Origin: an uncultured Blautia sp.
Lineage (GTDB): Bacteria > Bacillota > Clostridia > Lachnospirales > Lachnospiraceae
Length of the DNA: 64,000 nt
Direction: 5' to 3'
Assembly (NCBI RefSeq): GCF_934371575.1
Contig: NZ_CAKRNY010000011.1
Coordinates: forward strand, 25,689 to 89,688
A program made the translations under genes and the position numbers. How positions within the stretch are numbered: the stretch's first letter is position 1; each line of letters begins with the position of its first letter. The notes below the pieces were generated by a model. That model was given only the letters and a program-made list of their open reading frames with translations, made no database searches and was not told the DNA's origin. Of this stretch, positions 27,586 to 36,769 are shown piece by piece.

Positions 27586-27653
27586 ATCTTTTCCCTTCAT
27601 AATTAATATTTTTCCTCATTGTACCATTTCCCCCTTCTTTTTCAAGATATTTA

Positions 27654-27682
27654 TTGACGAAGGCTGATTTTCTTTTTATACT
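27654..27682 (+). promoter_or_regulatory. Promoter of the NSS transporter gene
   Basis: TTGACG (27654-27659), 17 nt, TATACT (27677-27682), about 37 nt before the ATG. Confidence 0.75.
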
Positions 27683-27719
27683 GTTAAAGGTATACTTTTA
27701 AAAAAGGAAGGAAAGTATT

Positions 27720-29093
27720 ATGAAAGAACGCGAAAAGTTTTCGTCCCGGCTTGGGTTTATCCTGATCTCAGCCGGCTGCGCCATTGGTATTGGTAATGTA
27801 TGGCGCTTCCCTTATATCACAGGTCAGTACGGCGGTGCTGCTTTTGTGCTGATCTATCTTCTGTTTCTGGTAATTCTTGGACTGCCTATTATGGTTATGG
27901 AGTTTGCAGTTGGACGTGCAAGCCGTAAGTCCGCCGCAAGAAGCTTCCACCTTCTGGAGCCCAAAGGCACCAAATGGCATCTTTACAGCTACGGTGCAAT
28001 GCTTGGCAACTACCTTCTGATGATGTTTTACACCACAGTCGGAGGCTGGATGCTTGCTTACTTCTTCAAAATGGCAAGCGGCACCTTTACCGGACTTGAC
28101 ACCGAAGGGGTGGGAAATGTATTTAACATCCTGCTTTCCAATCCAGGAGAAATGACCTTCTGGATGGTAATTGTGACTGCATTTGGTTTTGGCACCTGCT
28201 GCATGGGACTGCAGAAAGGTGTTGAGCGCATCACCAAGGTTATGATGGTATGTCTTCTTACCATTATGATAGTTCTTTGCATTAAGAGCTGTACTCTTCC
28301 AGGCGCTGTGGAGGGAATCAAATTCTATCTGCTCCCGGATTTTGCTCGTTTCAAAGAAAACGGACTGCTGTCCGGTATTTACGCTGCCATGGGACAGGCC
28401 TTCTTTACCTTAAGCCTTGGAATCGGAGCTATGGCTATTTTCGGAAGCTATATTGACAAAGAACGCAGTCTGATGGGAGAATCTATCCAGATCGGTATTC
28501 TGGACACCTTCGTAGCCCTTATGGCAGGACTAATCATTTTCCCCGCTTGCTTCGCCTATGACGTAAGCCCGACACAGGGTGTTGGTCTTGTATTTGTTAC
28601 ATTGCCGAATATGTTCAACCAGATGATCGGCGGACGTTTCTGGGGTGCTCTCTTCTTTATTTTTATGACATTTGCAGCCCTTTCCACCATCATTGCCGTG
28701 TTTGAGAACATTTTAAGCTTTGCAATGGATCTGTGGGGATGGAGCCGCAAAAAAGCAGTACTGGTAAACGGAATCGCTATCTTTGTTTTATCCATGCCAT
28801 GTATACTCGGTTTTAACGTATGGAGCGGCATTCAGCCTCTGGGTGCAGGAAGCACCATCCAGGATCTTGAGGACTTTATCATTTCCAACAACCTGCTTCC
28901 CCTTGGAAGTCTTGTTTACCTGCTGTTCTGCGTTACACGCTACGGATGGGGCTGGGATAATTTCATTAAAGAGGCAGATCTTGGAAACGGTATCAAATTT
29001 CCAAAATGGGCACGTCCATACCTCACCTACGTGCTGCCCCTTATCGTCCTGTTGATTTTCGTAATGGGATATTACGATAAATTCTTCAGATAA
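27720..29093 (+). CDS. Sodium-dependent transporter, NSS (SNF) family
   Basis: The protein is 457 aa with about 11-12 hydrophobic segments. The N-terminal SRLGFILISAGCAIGIGNVWRFPYITGQYGGAAF is the hallmark of neurotransmitter:sodium symporters (LeuT/MhsT/TnaT type), including the GNVWRFP sodium- and substrate-binding turn of TM1. Bacterial members take up hydrophobic or aromatic amino acids with sodium; the actual substrate cannot be read. AAGGAAGGAAAG precedes the ATG. capA follows after 30 nt, likely in the same transcript. Confidence 0.93.
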   Translation: MKEREKFSSRLGFILISAGCAIGIGNVWRFPYITGQYGGAAFVLIYLLFLVILGLPIMVMEFAVGRASRKSAARSFHLLEPKGTKWHLYSYGAMLGNYLLMMFYTTVGGWMLAYFFKMASGTFTGLDTEGVGNVFNILLSNPGEMTFWMVIVTAFGFGTCCMGLQKGVERITKVMMVCLLTIMIVLCIKSCTLPGAVEGIKFYLLPDFARFKENGLLSGIYAAMGQAFFTLSLGIGAMAIFGSYIDKERSLMGESIQIGILDTFVALMAGLIIFPACFAYDVSPTQGVGLVFVTLPNMFNQMIGGRFWGALFFIFMTFAALSTIIAVFENILSFAMDLWGWSRKKAVLVNGIAIFVLSMPCILGFNVWSGIQPLGAGSTIQDLEDFIISNNLLPLGSLVYLLFCVTRYGWGWDNFIKEADLGNGIKFPKWARPYLTYVLPLIVLLIFVMGYYDKFFR

Positions 29094-29122
29094 CCATCAG
29101 TGTTTTTTATGAGGATAACCGT

Positions 29123-30334
29123 ATGCAAAAGAGAAAGAAAAAAGATTATTATAAGAGATCAAAAGCATACCGTCGGCGTCAGGCCCGGCTGCGACAGATT
29201 TATGCTGCTATTGCCGGAGTTTTACTGCTCGTTGTTCTGATCCTGCTTGTGCGCAGCTGCAGCCAGAAAGATGCAAAGAGCGCAGATTCTTCTGCCGTTG
29301 CAGCCAGTGATGCCCAAAGTACAGACAAAGCTACTGCAAAAAGTGAAGCAGCTTCTGACAGTTCCGATAACGCTGTCAAAGGTGAGTCCGCAGAAGACAA
29401 TGCGGCAGAAACCGCTCACAGCACACCTGTTACACTTACCGTCAGTGTTGTTGGTGACTGCACTCTTGGAACAGATGAAAATTTCGACTATGACACCAGC
29501 CTGAATGCCTACTTCGAGAGCTATGGAAAGGAATACTTTTTTCAGAATGTAAAAAGCATTTTTGAAGCAGATGACCTGACCATTGCCAACAATGAGGGAA
29601 CCTTCACTGACAGCTACGACCGCGAGGACAAAACCTTTGCCTTTAAGGCACCAGCTTCTTTTGCAGGCATTTACTCCTGCAGTTCTGTGGAAGCTGTCAA
29701 CACAGCCAATAATCACAGTCACGATTACGGTGAACAGAGCTTTCAGGATACCATGAAAGCTCTGGACGCTGAGGGAGTGGTTCATTTCGGCTATGATGAA
29801 ACGGCTGTAATGGACATAAAAGGCGTAAAGGTTGGACTTGTGGGAATTTATGAGCTGTACGATCATCTGGAGCGGGAACAGCAGCTGAAGGATAATATTG
29901 CAAAAGTCAAAAAGGACGGCGCAGAGCTGATCATTGTCATCTTCCACTGGGGAAATGAAAAAGAAACTGTTCCGGATTCCAATCAGACTACCCTTGGCCA
30001 TCTTGCCATTGATCTTGGCGCTGATCTGGTGTGCGGACATCATCCTCATGTACTTCAGGGAATTGAGGAATATAAAGGCAGAAATATCGTATACAGCCTT
30101 GGAAACTTCTGCTTCGGCGGAAACAGCTCTCCAAGCGATATGGACAGCATGATTTTCCAACAGACCTTTACTATCACCAGCGATGGCGTAAAAGCAGACA
30201 ATGTAACCAACATTATTCCCTGTTCTATTTCATCTGAATATGGCTATAATGATTATCAGCCAACCCCGGCCGAAGGGGATGAAAAGACCAGAATCATGGA
30301 AAAAATCCAGGAGAGAAGCTCCTGGATTGGGTAG
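29123..30334 (+). CDS. CapA-family (poly-gamma-glutamate synthesis type) metallophosphatase-like protein
   Basis: The protein is 403 aa. A short basic N-terminus, one membrane segment (about 29-47) and a Ser/Ala/Asp-rich linker precede an extracellular CapA/PgsA domain. Conserved pieces are VVGDCTLGTD, IANNEGTFT, VNTANNHSHDYG, FHWGNE and the metal-site HHPHVLQGIEEYKGRNIVYSLGNFCFGG. The family joins poly-gamma-glutamate capsule systems, but capB and capC are absent here. Many stand-alone relatives are probably phosphoesterases of unknown substrate. It ends at the 30355-30384 terminator. Confidence 0.9.
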   Translation: MQKRKKKDYYKRSKAYRRRQARLRQIYAAIAGVLLLVVLILLVRSCSQKDAKSADSSAVAASDAQSTDKATAKSEAASDSSDNAVKGESAEDNAAETAHSTPVTLTVSVVGDCTLGTDENFDYDTSLNAYFESYGKEYFFQNVKSIFEADDLTIANNEGTFTDSYDREDKTFAFKAPASFAGIYSCSSVEAVNTANNHSHDYGEQSFQDTMKALDAEGVVHFGYDETAVMDIKGVKVGLVGIYELYDHLEREQQLKDNIAKVKKDGAELIIVIFHWGNEKETVPDSNQTTLGHLAIDLGADLVCGHHPHVLQGIEEYKGRNIVYSLGNFCFGGNSSPSDMDSMIFQQTFTITSDGVKADNVTNIIPCSISSEYGYNDYQPTPAEGDEKTRIMEKIQERSSWIG

Positions 30335-30354
30335 AAAATACATATGTAACAACA

Positions 30355-30387
30355 AAAACCCCAGAGTTGCCGCTCTGGGGTTTTATT
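30355..30387 (+). terminator. Terminator after the CapA-like gene
   Basis: AAAACCCCAGAG/CTCTGGGGTTTT with a 6-nt loop, usable from both strands; the convergent queA ends at 30458. Confidence 0.9.
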
Positions 30388-30457
30388 CCGTTTTTGGAGT
30401 GGTGGTATACTTTAGAGCGTGTTTGTCGATTATCTACCAATAAAAGATATTTTTTTC

Positions 30458-31483
30458 TTATAATATTAACATCGCATCACCGAAAGAAAAGAACCTATAT
30501 TTCTCCTGCACTGCTACTTCATATGCATGCATAATCTTCTCTTTTCCAGCTAAAGCAGACACCAGCATCACCAGTGTGGATTCCGGCAGATGGAAATTTG
30601 TGATCAGACCATCGATCATCTTAAATTTATAACCTGGATAAATGAAAATCTCCGTCCATCCGCTTCCGGTTCTTAAAATACCATCCTCGCCAGTTGCAGA
30701 CTCCAGGGTACGGCAGCTGGTGGTTCCAACTGCGATCACACGACCGCCATTTTTCTTTGTATCATTGATCAGCTTTGCCTGATCTTCTTCTACAATATAG
30801 AACTCAGAGTGCATGTGATGCTGCTCTACATCATCCACCTTAACCGGACGGAAGGTTCCAAGGCCAACATGAAGAGTTACATGGGCAATATTCACTCCTT
30901 TGGCCTTTACCTGCTCCAGAAGCTCCTTTGTAAAATGCAGACCTGCTGTAGGTGCCGCCGCAGAGCCTTCGTTTTTGGCATAGACGGTCTGGTAACGGTT
31001 CTTATCCTTTAATTTATGGGTAATATATGGAGGCAGTGGCATTTCTCCCAGCTGGTCCAGAATCTCCTCGAAAATACCTTCATAATGGAACTGGATCAGA
31101 CGGTTTCCCTCATCCACTACGTCAATGATCTCGCCCTCTAAGATTCCATCACCAAATGTGATCTTGGCGCCCGGGCGTGCTTTCTTACCAGGCTTTACCA
31201 GGCACTCCCAGATATCGTTCTCTCTTCTTTTCAGAAGCAGGATCTCGATCAGCGCTCCTGTCTCTTCTTTATGTCCATAAAGTCTTGCCGGGATAACCTT
31301 GGTATCATTGATGACCAAAGTGTCCCCTTTGTTCAAATAGTCCAGTATATCTCTGAAATGGCGATGTTCAATACTTCCATCTGCCATAGAAAGATGCATA
31401 AGTCTGGAAGAGCTTCTGTCCTCCAGCGGATCCTGGGCGATCAGCTCCTCTGGGAGCTCATAGTAAAAATCAGATGTTCTCAT
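30458..31483 (-). CDS. queA: S-adenosylmethionine:tRNA ribosyltransferase-isomerase
   Basis: This enzyme transfers and isomerises the ribose of SAM onto preQ1 in tRNA, giving epoxyqueuosine. The 341-aa protein begins [19 protein letters not shown] and contains [24 protein letters not shown] and [19 protein letters not shown], all diagnostic. Its start overlaps the 3' end of trmD by 14 nt, so translation is coupled. It takes the place where rplS usually follows trmD in Firmicutes. Confidence 0.97.
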   Translation of the reverse strand: MRTSDFYYELPEELIAQDPLEDRSSSRLMHLSMADGSIEHRHFRDILDYLNKGDTLVINDTKVIPARLYGHKEETGALIEILLLKRRENDIWECLVKPGKKARPGAKITFGDGILEGEIIDVVDEGNRLIQFHYEGIFEEILDQLGEMPLPPYITHKLKDKNRYQTVYAKNEGSAAAPTAGLHFTKELLEQVKAKGVNIAHVTLHVGLGTFRPVKVDDVEQHHMHSEFYIVEEDQAKLINDTKKNGGRVIAVGTTSCRTLESATGEDGILRTGSGWTEIFIYPGYKFKMIDGLITNFHLPESTLVMLVSALAGKEKIMHAYEVAVQEKYRFFSFGDAMLIL

Positions 31484-32234
31484 CTTTGGATTCCTCCTCT
31501 TTCCACTGCTTTTTCAGCTGCCGCACAAAATTCCATTCTTTGTTGGTAAGGTCTGCCTTTTTCAGCAGATCCGGGCGCCTTCTGGCAGTACGAATGATAG
31601 ACTGCTCTCTGCGCCACTTCTCTATATTTGCATGATGACCGGACATCAGAACCTCCGGAACCTTTTTGCCGTGCCACTCTTCCGGGCGGCTGTACTGAGG
31701 ATATTCCAGAAGATTTCCTGCAAACGATTCTGTCTCTCCGGATTCCTGGTTGCTGAGCACCCCAGGAACCATACGGGAAATGGAATCCATCATCACCATA
31801 GCAGGAAGCTCACCACCGGTAAGCACATAGTCTCCGATAGATACATAATCCGTTACAATTTCTTCCAGAACACGCTCATCAATTCCTTCATAATGACCGC
31901 AAAGAAAAACCAGATCTTCTTCTTTCGCCATATCCCGTGCCATCTGCTGGTTAAACACCTGGCCCTGTGGGGTAAGATAAACCACACGGGGACGTTTCCC
32001 GGTTTTCTTTGCAATGGCTTCATACGCCAGGTAAACCGGTTCTGCCTGCATCAGCATTCCGGCTCCGCCGCCATAAGTGTAATCGTCCACTTTCTGATGC
32101 TTATTAAAAGCATAATCGCGGATGTTTATGGCCTCCACTGACAGGATTCCTGCGTTGATGGCCCGTCCCGTAATACTTGTGTTCATTCCATTCTGGATCA
32201 TTTCCGGAAAAAGGGTCAAAACATGGAAATTCAT
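31470..32234 (-). CDS. trmD: tRNA (guanine-N1-)-methyltransferase
   Basis: This SPOUT-fold methyltransferase makes m1G37 next to the anticodon and prevents +1 frameshifts. The 254-aa protein starts [16 protein letters not shown] and has the trefoil-knot motifs [25 protein letters not shown] and [14 protein letters not shown]. The ATG directly abuts the rimM stop codon. It is part of the ylxM-ffh-rpsP-khpA-rimM-trmD-queA operon. Confidence 0.97.
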   Translation of the reverse strand: MNFHVLTLFPEMIQNGMNTSITGRAINAGILSVEAINIRDYAFNKHQKVDDYTYGGGAGMLMQAEPVYLAYEAIAKKTGKRPRVVYLTPQGQVFNQQMARDMAKEEDLVFLCGHYEGIDERVLEEIVTDYVSIGDYVLTGGELPAMVMMDSISRMVPGVLSNQESGETESFAGNLLEYPQYSRPEEWHGKKVPEVLMSGHHANIEKWRREQSIIRTARRRPDLLKKADLTNKEWNFVRQLKKQWKEEESKDENI

Positions 32235-32738
32235 TTATAAAAGTCCTTTCATCAAGTGTACCGTCATCACATTCTCTTCCAGGTCTACATCAAGAATACA
32301 CTCCCTGATAGCCGGGAGAAGTACTTCCTGATGATCCGGAAGCTCTACTACATAAACATCATTGGCACCTGTTTCCATAACGTCTTTCAGGGTTCCAAAA
32401 TGGGTATTATCCTCCAGAACCACTTCCATACCAATCAGATCACCGATGTAATATTCATCCTCATCCAGTTCCTGTGCTTCCTCTCTTGGAACCCACAAGT
32501 CTCTGCCCTTGTACATTTCAATATCATTTATATTATCAATCCCATTAAATTTCAGGATCACAAGATTCTTAAAAAATTTCACATTTCGGATTTCCAGCTT
32601 TTTCATCTCTCTGCCGGCATCCAGAAGCACATATTCAAGATCCAGGAAACGCTCCGGATCTGTGGTAGGAAATACCTTTACTTCTCCCCGCACTCCGTGA
32701 GTGGTGGTAATTACTCCAACCTTTAATAAATCTTCCAT
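32235..32738 (-). CDS. rimM: Ribosome maturation factor RimM
   Basis: The protein is 167 aa from the ATG at 32738 (GAGGAG upstream); a 19-residue in-frame extension is implausible. The N-terminal RimM domain has VGVITTTHGVRGEVKVFPTTD, and the PRC-barrel-like C-terminus has DEYYIGDLIGMEVV and LPAIRECILDVDLEENVMTVHLMKGLL. It binds S19 in the 30S head during assembly. It sits directly upstream of trmD, as in most bacteria. Confidence 0.95.
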   Translation of the reverse strand: MEDLLKVGVITTTHGVRGEVKVFPTTDPERFLDLEYVLLDAGREMKKLEIRNVKFFKNLVILKFNGIDNINDIEMYKGRDLWVPREEAQELDEDEYYIGDLIGMEVVLEDNTHFGTLKDVMETGANDVYVVELPDHQEVLLPAIRECILDVDLEENVMTVHLMKGLL

Positions 32739-32807
32739 TAAAATCTCCTCTACATAAAAGTACAGGAGCCATGTCACCACAGCTCCTGCGTCCATATATC
32801 TTGCTTA

Positions 32808-33038
32808 TCATTGCAGAATATCTACAATCACTTTTTTGCTGCTTTTGGAAGAAGCCGCTTTTACTACGGTACGGATTGCCTTGGCAATTCTGCCCTGGCG
32901 TCCGATTACCTTACCCATATCAGATGGTCCTACCTTCAGTTCAAGGACAACAGCGTCATCCTTTTCTGTTTCGGTAACGACTACTTCGTCCGGATTTTCA
33001 ACAAGAGATTTTGCAATTACTTCTACTAATTCTTTCAT
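32808..33038 (-). CDS. khpA: KH-domain RNA-binding protein KhpA
   Basis: The protein is 76 aa and starts MKELVEVIAKSLVENPDEV. The KH motif is GKVIGRQGRIAKAIRTVVKA, which includes the GxxG-type loop. KhpA pairs with KhpB in Gram-positive bacteria to bind RNA and influence cell growth; khpB is not in this window. The ATG at 33038 has GGGAGGTG upstream, better than the longer start. Position between rpsP and rimM is the conserved one. Confidence 0.95.
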   Translation of the reverse strand: MKELVEVIAKSLVENPDEVVVTETEKDDAVVLELKVGPSDMGKVIGRQGRIAKAIRTVVKAASSKSSKKVIVDILQ

Positions 33039-33137
33039 TACACACCTCCCTGATCCCGCCCTCATCTGGACGTTACAGAAATACCCCCTGAAAATTACTG
33101 TTCAGAGCCTGATCAGCAATCTCTAAGATACTTCTTA

Positions 33138-33383
33138 TTATTTCTCAATTCCGGCCTGTTTGAGGATCTTAGCAACAACTTCTGTAGGCTGAGCACCGTT
33201 TGCAAGCCATTTCTTAGCTGCTTCTTCGTCAACCTTGCATACGCTTGGCTCCTGGTTCGGATCGTATGTTCCGATCTCTTCGATACATCTTCCGTCACGT
33301 TTGCTGCGGGAATCTGCAACAACGATTCTATAGTAAGGTGCTTTCTTCTGTCCCATTCTTCTTAATCTGATCTTAACTGCCAT
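33138..33383 (-). CDS. rpsP: 30S ribosomal protein S16
   Basis: The protein is 81 aa, starting [26 protein letters not shown], a diagnostic S16 N-terminus. It ends with LKQAGIEK. It lies between ffh and khpA in the SRP operon. Confidence 0.98.
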   Translation of the reverse strand: MAVKIRLRRMGQKKAPYYRIVVADSRSKRDGRCIEEIGTYDPNQEPSVCKVDEEAAKKWLANGAQPTEVVAKILKQAGIEK

Positions 33384-33437
33384 TTTAATTTTCCTCCAAT
33401 TTACTTTCTCTTTATTAGTTAATTTAATTATTTTATG

Positions 33438-34790
33438 TTAAAAAGGAAGCTTGAAGCCGCCTCTTTTACCACTCATTTTGCCGCCGCCCATCAGACCCGG
33501 CATCTGCTTCATCATCTTCTTGCTCTGCTCAAACTGCTTCACAAGACGATTGACTTCTGCAACTTCCACACCAGCGCCTCTGGCAATTCTATTCTTACGG
33601 GAAATATTCAGGATTCCCGGATTGGAGCGCTCCTGCGGTGTCATGGAAAGGATAATAGACTTGGTTCTGTCCATCGCCTTCTCATCAATCATGCTCTCCA
33701 CATCCTTCATCTTGCTTCCCATTCCCGGAAGCATGTTCAGAATGCTGGAAATACCACCCATTTTATTCATCTGCTCAAGGCTGGTAAGATAGTCATTGAA
33801 ATCAAAGTCCATCTTCTTCAGCTTCTTGGACATCTCCTGGGCTGCTTCCTGATCTACAGCTGCCTCAGCCTTCTCGATCAGGCTCATTACATCTCCCATA
33901 CCAAGAATACGGGATGCCATTCTCTCCGGATAAAACTGCTCCAGATCGGACAGCTTCTCTCCCATACCTACATACAGGATTGGTTTGCCGGTTACGGCCT
34001 TGATGGAAAGAGCTGCACCGCCACGGGTGTCACCATCCATCTTGGTCAGGATCACACCGTCAATTCCAACCTTATCTGTAAAGGTCTGCGCTACATTGAC
34101 TGCATCCTGTCCTGTCATGGCGTCTACTACAAGGACTGTAGCATCTACCTCGATATTAGATTTAATATCAGCAAGCTCCTGCATCATGTCCTCATCAACA
34201 TGAAGACGACCTGCTGTATCAATGATCACTACATTCTGCTGATTCGCTCTGGCATGTGCAACTGCTGCCTTAGCTATATCCACCGGGCTCTGTTTATCAC
34301 CCATGGAAAAGACTTCCACGCCCTGCTTCTCACCATTTACCTGCAGCTGTGTGATTGCCGCCGGTCTGTATACATCACAGGCTACCAGAAGAGGTCTCTT
34401 ACCCTTGGATTTAATCTTACCTGCAAGCTTAGCTGCGGTGGTAGTCTTACCAGCACCCTGAAGACCTGCCATCATAATGACTGTCAGCTCATTACCAGGC
34501 TTGATCGGAAGCTCTGTAGTCTCACTTCCCATAAGATTAACCAGCTCTTCATTTACAATCTTGATGACCATCTGGCCTGGGTTCAGTCCGTTCATCACGT
34601 CCTGTCCAACTGCACGTTCCTGTACAGACTTGGTGAATTGCTTCACAACTCTGAAGTTAACGTCCGCTTCAAGGAGTGCCATCTTAACTTCCTTAAGAGC
34701 GATCTTCACATCCTCTTCTGTCAGACGGCCTTTGCTTCTAAGCTTCTTAAATACATTTTGAAGTTTATCTGTCAAGCTTTCAAATGCCAT
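33438..34790 (-). CDS. ffh: Signal recognition particle protein Ffh
   Basis: This GTPase binds signal peptides and 4.5S/6S RNA and delivers ribosomes to FtsY for co-translational membrane insertion. The 450-aa protein has an N domain, then GLQGAGKTT (P-loop), DTAGRLHVD and TKMDGDTRGG, and a methionine-rich M domain (MNKMGGISSILNMLPGMGSKM, MMKQMPGLMGG). A gene for the SRP RNA was not found in the window. ylxM lies 3 nt upstream. Confidence 0.98.
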   Translation of the reverse strand: MAFESLTDKLQNVFKKLRSKGRLTEEDVKIALKEVKMALLEADVNFRVVKQFTKSVQERAVGQDVMNGLNPGQMVIKIVNEELVNLMGSETTELPIKPGNELTVIMMAGLQGAGKTTTAAKLAGKIKSKGKRPLLVACDVYRPAAITQLQVNGEKQGVEVFSMGDKQSPVDIAKAAVAHARANQQNVVIIDTAGRLHVDEDMMQELADIKSNIEVDATVLVVDAMTGQDAVNVAQTFTDKVGIDGVILTKMDGDTRGGAALSIKAVTGKPILYVGMGEKLSDLEQFYPERMASRILGMGDVMSLIEKAEAAVDQEAAQEMSKKLKKMDFDFNDYLTSLEQMNKMGGISSILNMLPGMGSKMKDVESMIDEKAMDRTKSIILSMTPQERSNPGILNISRKNRIARGAGVEVAEVNRLVKQFEQSKKMMKQMPGLMGGGKMSGKRGGFKLPF

Positions 34791-34793
34791 GAA

Positions 34794-35117
34794 TTATAAC
34801 TCCTCTAAAATCAGATTGGATATTGCCACTATATCATCCGCATGATACCCGGATGCAAGCTCGTGTATCTTCTGTACCTGTCCCCGGATATTCACAAACT
34901 TCTCTACCAGATGCAGCTTCTCTTCATATCCTTCCAAAGCCTTATCACAGCGTCTGATCATATCATGTACGCCCTGACGGCTGATATTCAGTTCTTCTGC
35001 AACTTCACTTAAGGAATAATCCTCCAGAACTACATTCTCGTAGATCTGCTGCTGTCTCTTCGTAAGAAGCTCTCCGTAAAAATCATAGAGCAAAGTACGT
35101 TCTACAAACTTTTCCAT
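34794..35117 (-). CDS. ylxM: YlxM/p13 family SRP-associated DNA-binding-like protein
   Basis: The protein is 107 aa and carries a sigma-70 region-4-like helix-turn-helix: LLTKRQQQIYENVVLEDYSLSEVAEELNISRQGVHDMIRR. The family (UPF0122) always precedes ffh; in streptococci it stimulates SRP GTPase activity, and here the same is inferred. It is the first gene of the SRP operon, with a very short 5' leader. Confidence 0.95.
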   Translation of the reverse strand: MEKFVERTLLYDFYGELLTKRQQQIYENVVLEDYSLSEVAEELNISRQGVHDMIRRCDKALEGYEEKLHLVEKFVNIRGQVQKIHELASGYHADDIVAISNLILEEL

Positions 35118-35134
35118 TCGTTATCACCTTGGGT

Positions 35135-35163
35135 ATCATACCGTATTTTGCAGCGTGTGTCAA
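35135..35163 (-). promoter_or_regulatory. Promoter of the ylxM-ffh operon
   Basis: TTGACA (35158-35163), 17 nt, TATGAT (35135-35140) on the minus strand. The start is expected near 35128, leaving only about 11 nt before the ylxM ATG, just enough for AAGGTGAT. Confidence 0.85.
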
Positions 35164-35216
35164 GTATTTTTTGTTGACAAACAATTGTTTCTCCTGTTCC
35201 ACTTTGTTCTGAGCCA

Positions 35217-35225
35217 TGTTATACT
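35217..35225 (+). promoter_or_regulatory. Extended -10 promoter of the small toxin-like gene
   Basis: TGTTATACT (TG-n-TATACT) with no good -35 hexamer. The transcript would start near 35232, about 35 nt before the ATG of the 29-aa peptide. Confidence 0.6.
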
Positions 35226-35266
35226 ATAAGAGCTGCCGAGCCTCCAGCAGAAAGGAGGTGAGTTAC

Positions 35267-35356
35267 ATGGAAGAAATTTTCACCGCATTTCTTGTCTCTG
35301 TTTTAGCAGGTGTAGTTAGCTACTACATATGCAAATGGCTGGACAAAGACGAATAG
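35267..35356 (+). CDS. 29-residue membrane peptide, putative type I (Fst-like) toxin
   Basis: Translation is M-E-E-I-F-T-A-F, a hydrophobic stretch (LVSVLAGVVSYYI), then the polar tail CKWLDKDE. A single membrane helix followed by W-L-D plus charged residues is the layout of Fst/TxpA-type type I toxins (family knowledge). The ribosome site AAAGGAGGTG is extremely strong. An imperfect hairpin lies in the short 5' leader, and a CTCACC downstream at 35381-35386 could pair with the GGTGAG of the ribosome site. A convergent antisense promoter and shared terminator follow. The gene is missed by usual length cut-offs. Toxicity is inferred, not shown. Confidence 0.75.
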   Translation: MEEIFTAFLVSVLAGVVSYYICKWLDKDE

Positions 35357-35394
35357 GCAGCAACAGCCTAAACGGATCAGCTCACCGTAACGAG

Positions 35395-35467
35395 CAAGAA
35401 AGCCCTCAGAGCTGCAACTCTGGGGGCTTTCGTTTCGCCACATGGAATTTCACCGCATTCCTTAGCT
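35395..35467 (-). ncRNA. Putative antisense RNA antitoxin to the 29-aa peptide
   Basis: A near-consensus minus-strand promoter (35474-35502) would start a ~70-nt RNA at about 35467 that ends in the shared terminator. Its 5' part reads AAGGAATGCGGTGAAATTCC and then ATGT. This is complementary, with one mismatch and a small bulge, to the toxin message from ACATGGAA through the CACCGCATT segment, covering the start codon. Its 3' part is complementary to the toxin 3' end through the terminator itself. This matches the Fst/RNA-II arrangement. Confidence 0.65.
35399..35433. terminator. Shared bidirectional terminator of the toxin-like and antisense RNAs
   Basis: AAAGCCCTCAGAG/CTCTGGGGGCTTT with a 6-nt loop, with T-rich sequence on the plus-strand exit and CTTTCTT on the minus-strand exit. 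Confidence 0.85.
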
Positions 35468-35473
35468 GTTATT

Positions 35474-35502
35474 AGCATATGCCATAACCAGGAAAATGTC
35501 AA
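35474..35502 (-). promoter_or_regulatory. Antisense RNA promoter
   Basis: TTGACA (35497-35502), 17 nt, TATGCT (35474-35479) on the minus strand. It is much stronger by eye than the opposing toxin promoter, as expected for an antitoxin RNA. Confidence 0.8.
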
Positions 35503-35543
35503 GTTTTTTTTATTGACAAACTTTCGTTTTACCATATGAAATA

Positions 35544-36605
35544 TTACTGGATCAGACTGTTATCATCAAAATAATTGATCTTCATAGCTGCTTTTACATC
35601 TTTCAGAGTCTCAGCAGCCTTAGCTTCAGCTACCTTGCTGCCTTCTCTTAAGATATCGTAAACATCTGGAATACGCTGTTCCCACATTTTACGGCGCTCG
35701 CGGATCGGTCCAAGCTCTGCCTGGAGAACATTGTTCAGGAATTTCTTAACCTTCACATCTCCAAGTCCGCCTCTCTTATAGTGATCCTTCAGTTCATCAA
35801 GATTCTGATAATCCGGAAGGAATTCCGGGAAATACTCTGGTTTGCAGAATGCATCCAGATAAATAAATACCGGGTTGCCGTCAACCTTTCCCGGATCCTC
35901 AACACGAAGATGATTCGGATCTGTGAACATAGACATAACTTTTTTCTTGATTTCATCTGCCTCATCAGAAAGATAGATGCAGTTTCCAAGAGATTTGCTC
36001 ATTTTGGCCTTGCCGTCAATACCTGGCAGTCTCAGGCAGGCTTTGTTAGAGGGAAGTACGATCTCAGGCTCTGTAAGAGTCTCACCATATACTGTGTTAA
36101 ACTTATGAACGATTTCCTTGCACTGCTCCAGCATAGGAAGCTGATCCTCGCCAACCGGAACTGCTGTGGCACGGAAGGCTGTAATGTCTGCTGCCTGGCT
36201 GATCGGATAACAGAAGAATCCAACCGGAATGCTGGCTTCAAAATTACGCATCTGGATCTCGGCTTTTACAGTAGGGTTACGCTGAACACGGGCTACTGTA
36301 ACCAGATTCATATAATAGAAGGTAAGCTCTGTAAGCTCAGGAACCATAGACTGAATAAAAATAGTGGATTTCGCCGGATCAATACCGCATGCCAGATAAT
36401 CCAGTGCTACCTGGATAATATTCTGGCGCACCTTCTCCGGATGCTCTGCATTATCAGTAAGAGCCTGTGCATCTGCGATCATAATGTAAATTTCATCATA
36501 ATTTCCGGAATTCTGAAGTTTCACCCTCTCAGATAAAGAACCCACATAATGGCCCACATGAAGACGTCCTGTAGGACGGTCCCCTGTTAAAATTACTTTT
36601 TTCAT
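35544..36605 (-). CDS. trpS: Tryptophanyl-tRNA synthetase
   Basis: This class I synthetase charges tRNA-Trp. The 353-aa protein begins [24 protein letters not shown], where HVGH is the HIGH motif, and carries [14 protein letters not shown] (KMSKS). The first 20 residues of the longer frame are not family-like, and AAGGAG precedes the ATG at 36605. Internal segments such as [23 protein letters not shown] are typical. No T-box was found upstream, unlike tyrS. Confidence 0.97.
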   Translation of the reverse strand: MKKVILTGDRPTGRLHVGHYVGSLSERVKLQNSGNYDEIYIMIADAQALTDNAEHPEKVRQNIIQVALDYLACGIDPAKSTIFIQSMVPELTELTFYYMNLVTVARVQRNPTVKAEIQMRNFEASIPVGFFCYPISQAADITAFRATAVPVGEDQLPMLEQCKEIVHKFNTVYGETLTEPEIVLPSNKACLRLPGIDGKAKMSKSLGNCIYLSDEADEIKKKVMSMFTDPNHLRVEDPGKVDGNPVFIYLDAFCKPEYFPEFLPDYQNLDELKDHYKRGGLGDVKVKKFLNNVLQAELGPIRERRKMWEQRIPDVYDILREGSKVAEAKAAETLKDVKAAMKINYFDDNSLIQ

Positions 36606-36769
36606 AGTTTTGCTACTCCTTATAATTATCGCCATGCCTGTAAAAAACGACACGGTTGTATTCATTTATAATCATTCAACACATCATATTCCCTGAAGTT
36701 TTTTTACAAGAATACACAAACTTCCAAGGTACATATGCATATTCAAGCGAATATTCCAGGTCCGCTTCA

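Noticed and set aside
33435..34799. 454-residue open frame on the plus strand opposite ffh
   Set aside because: It mirrors ffh base for base; ffh is full length with all SRP GTPase motifs, and the opposite frame has Cys/His/Leu-rich shadow composition and no ribosome site.
35174..35179. Plus-strand TTGACA upstream of the toxin-like gene as its -35 box
   Set aside because: It lies about 40 nt before the -10 box, too far; the extended -10 alone is the better model.
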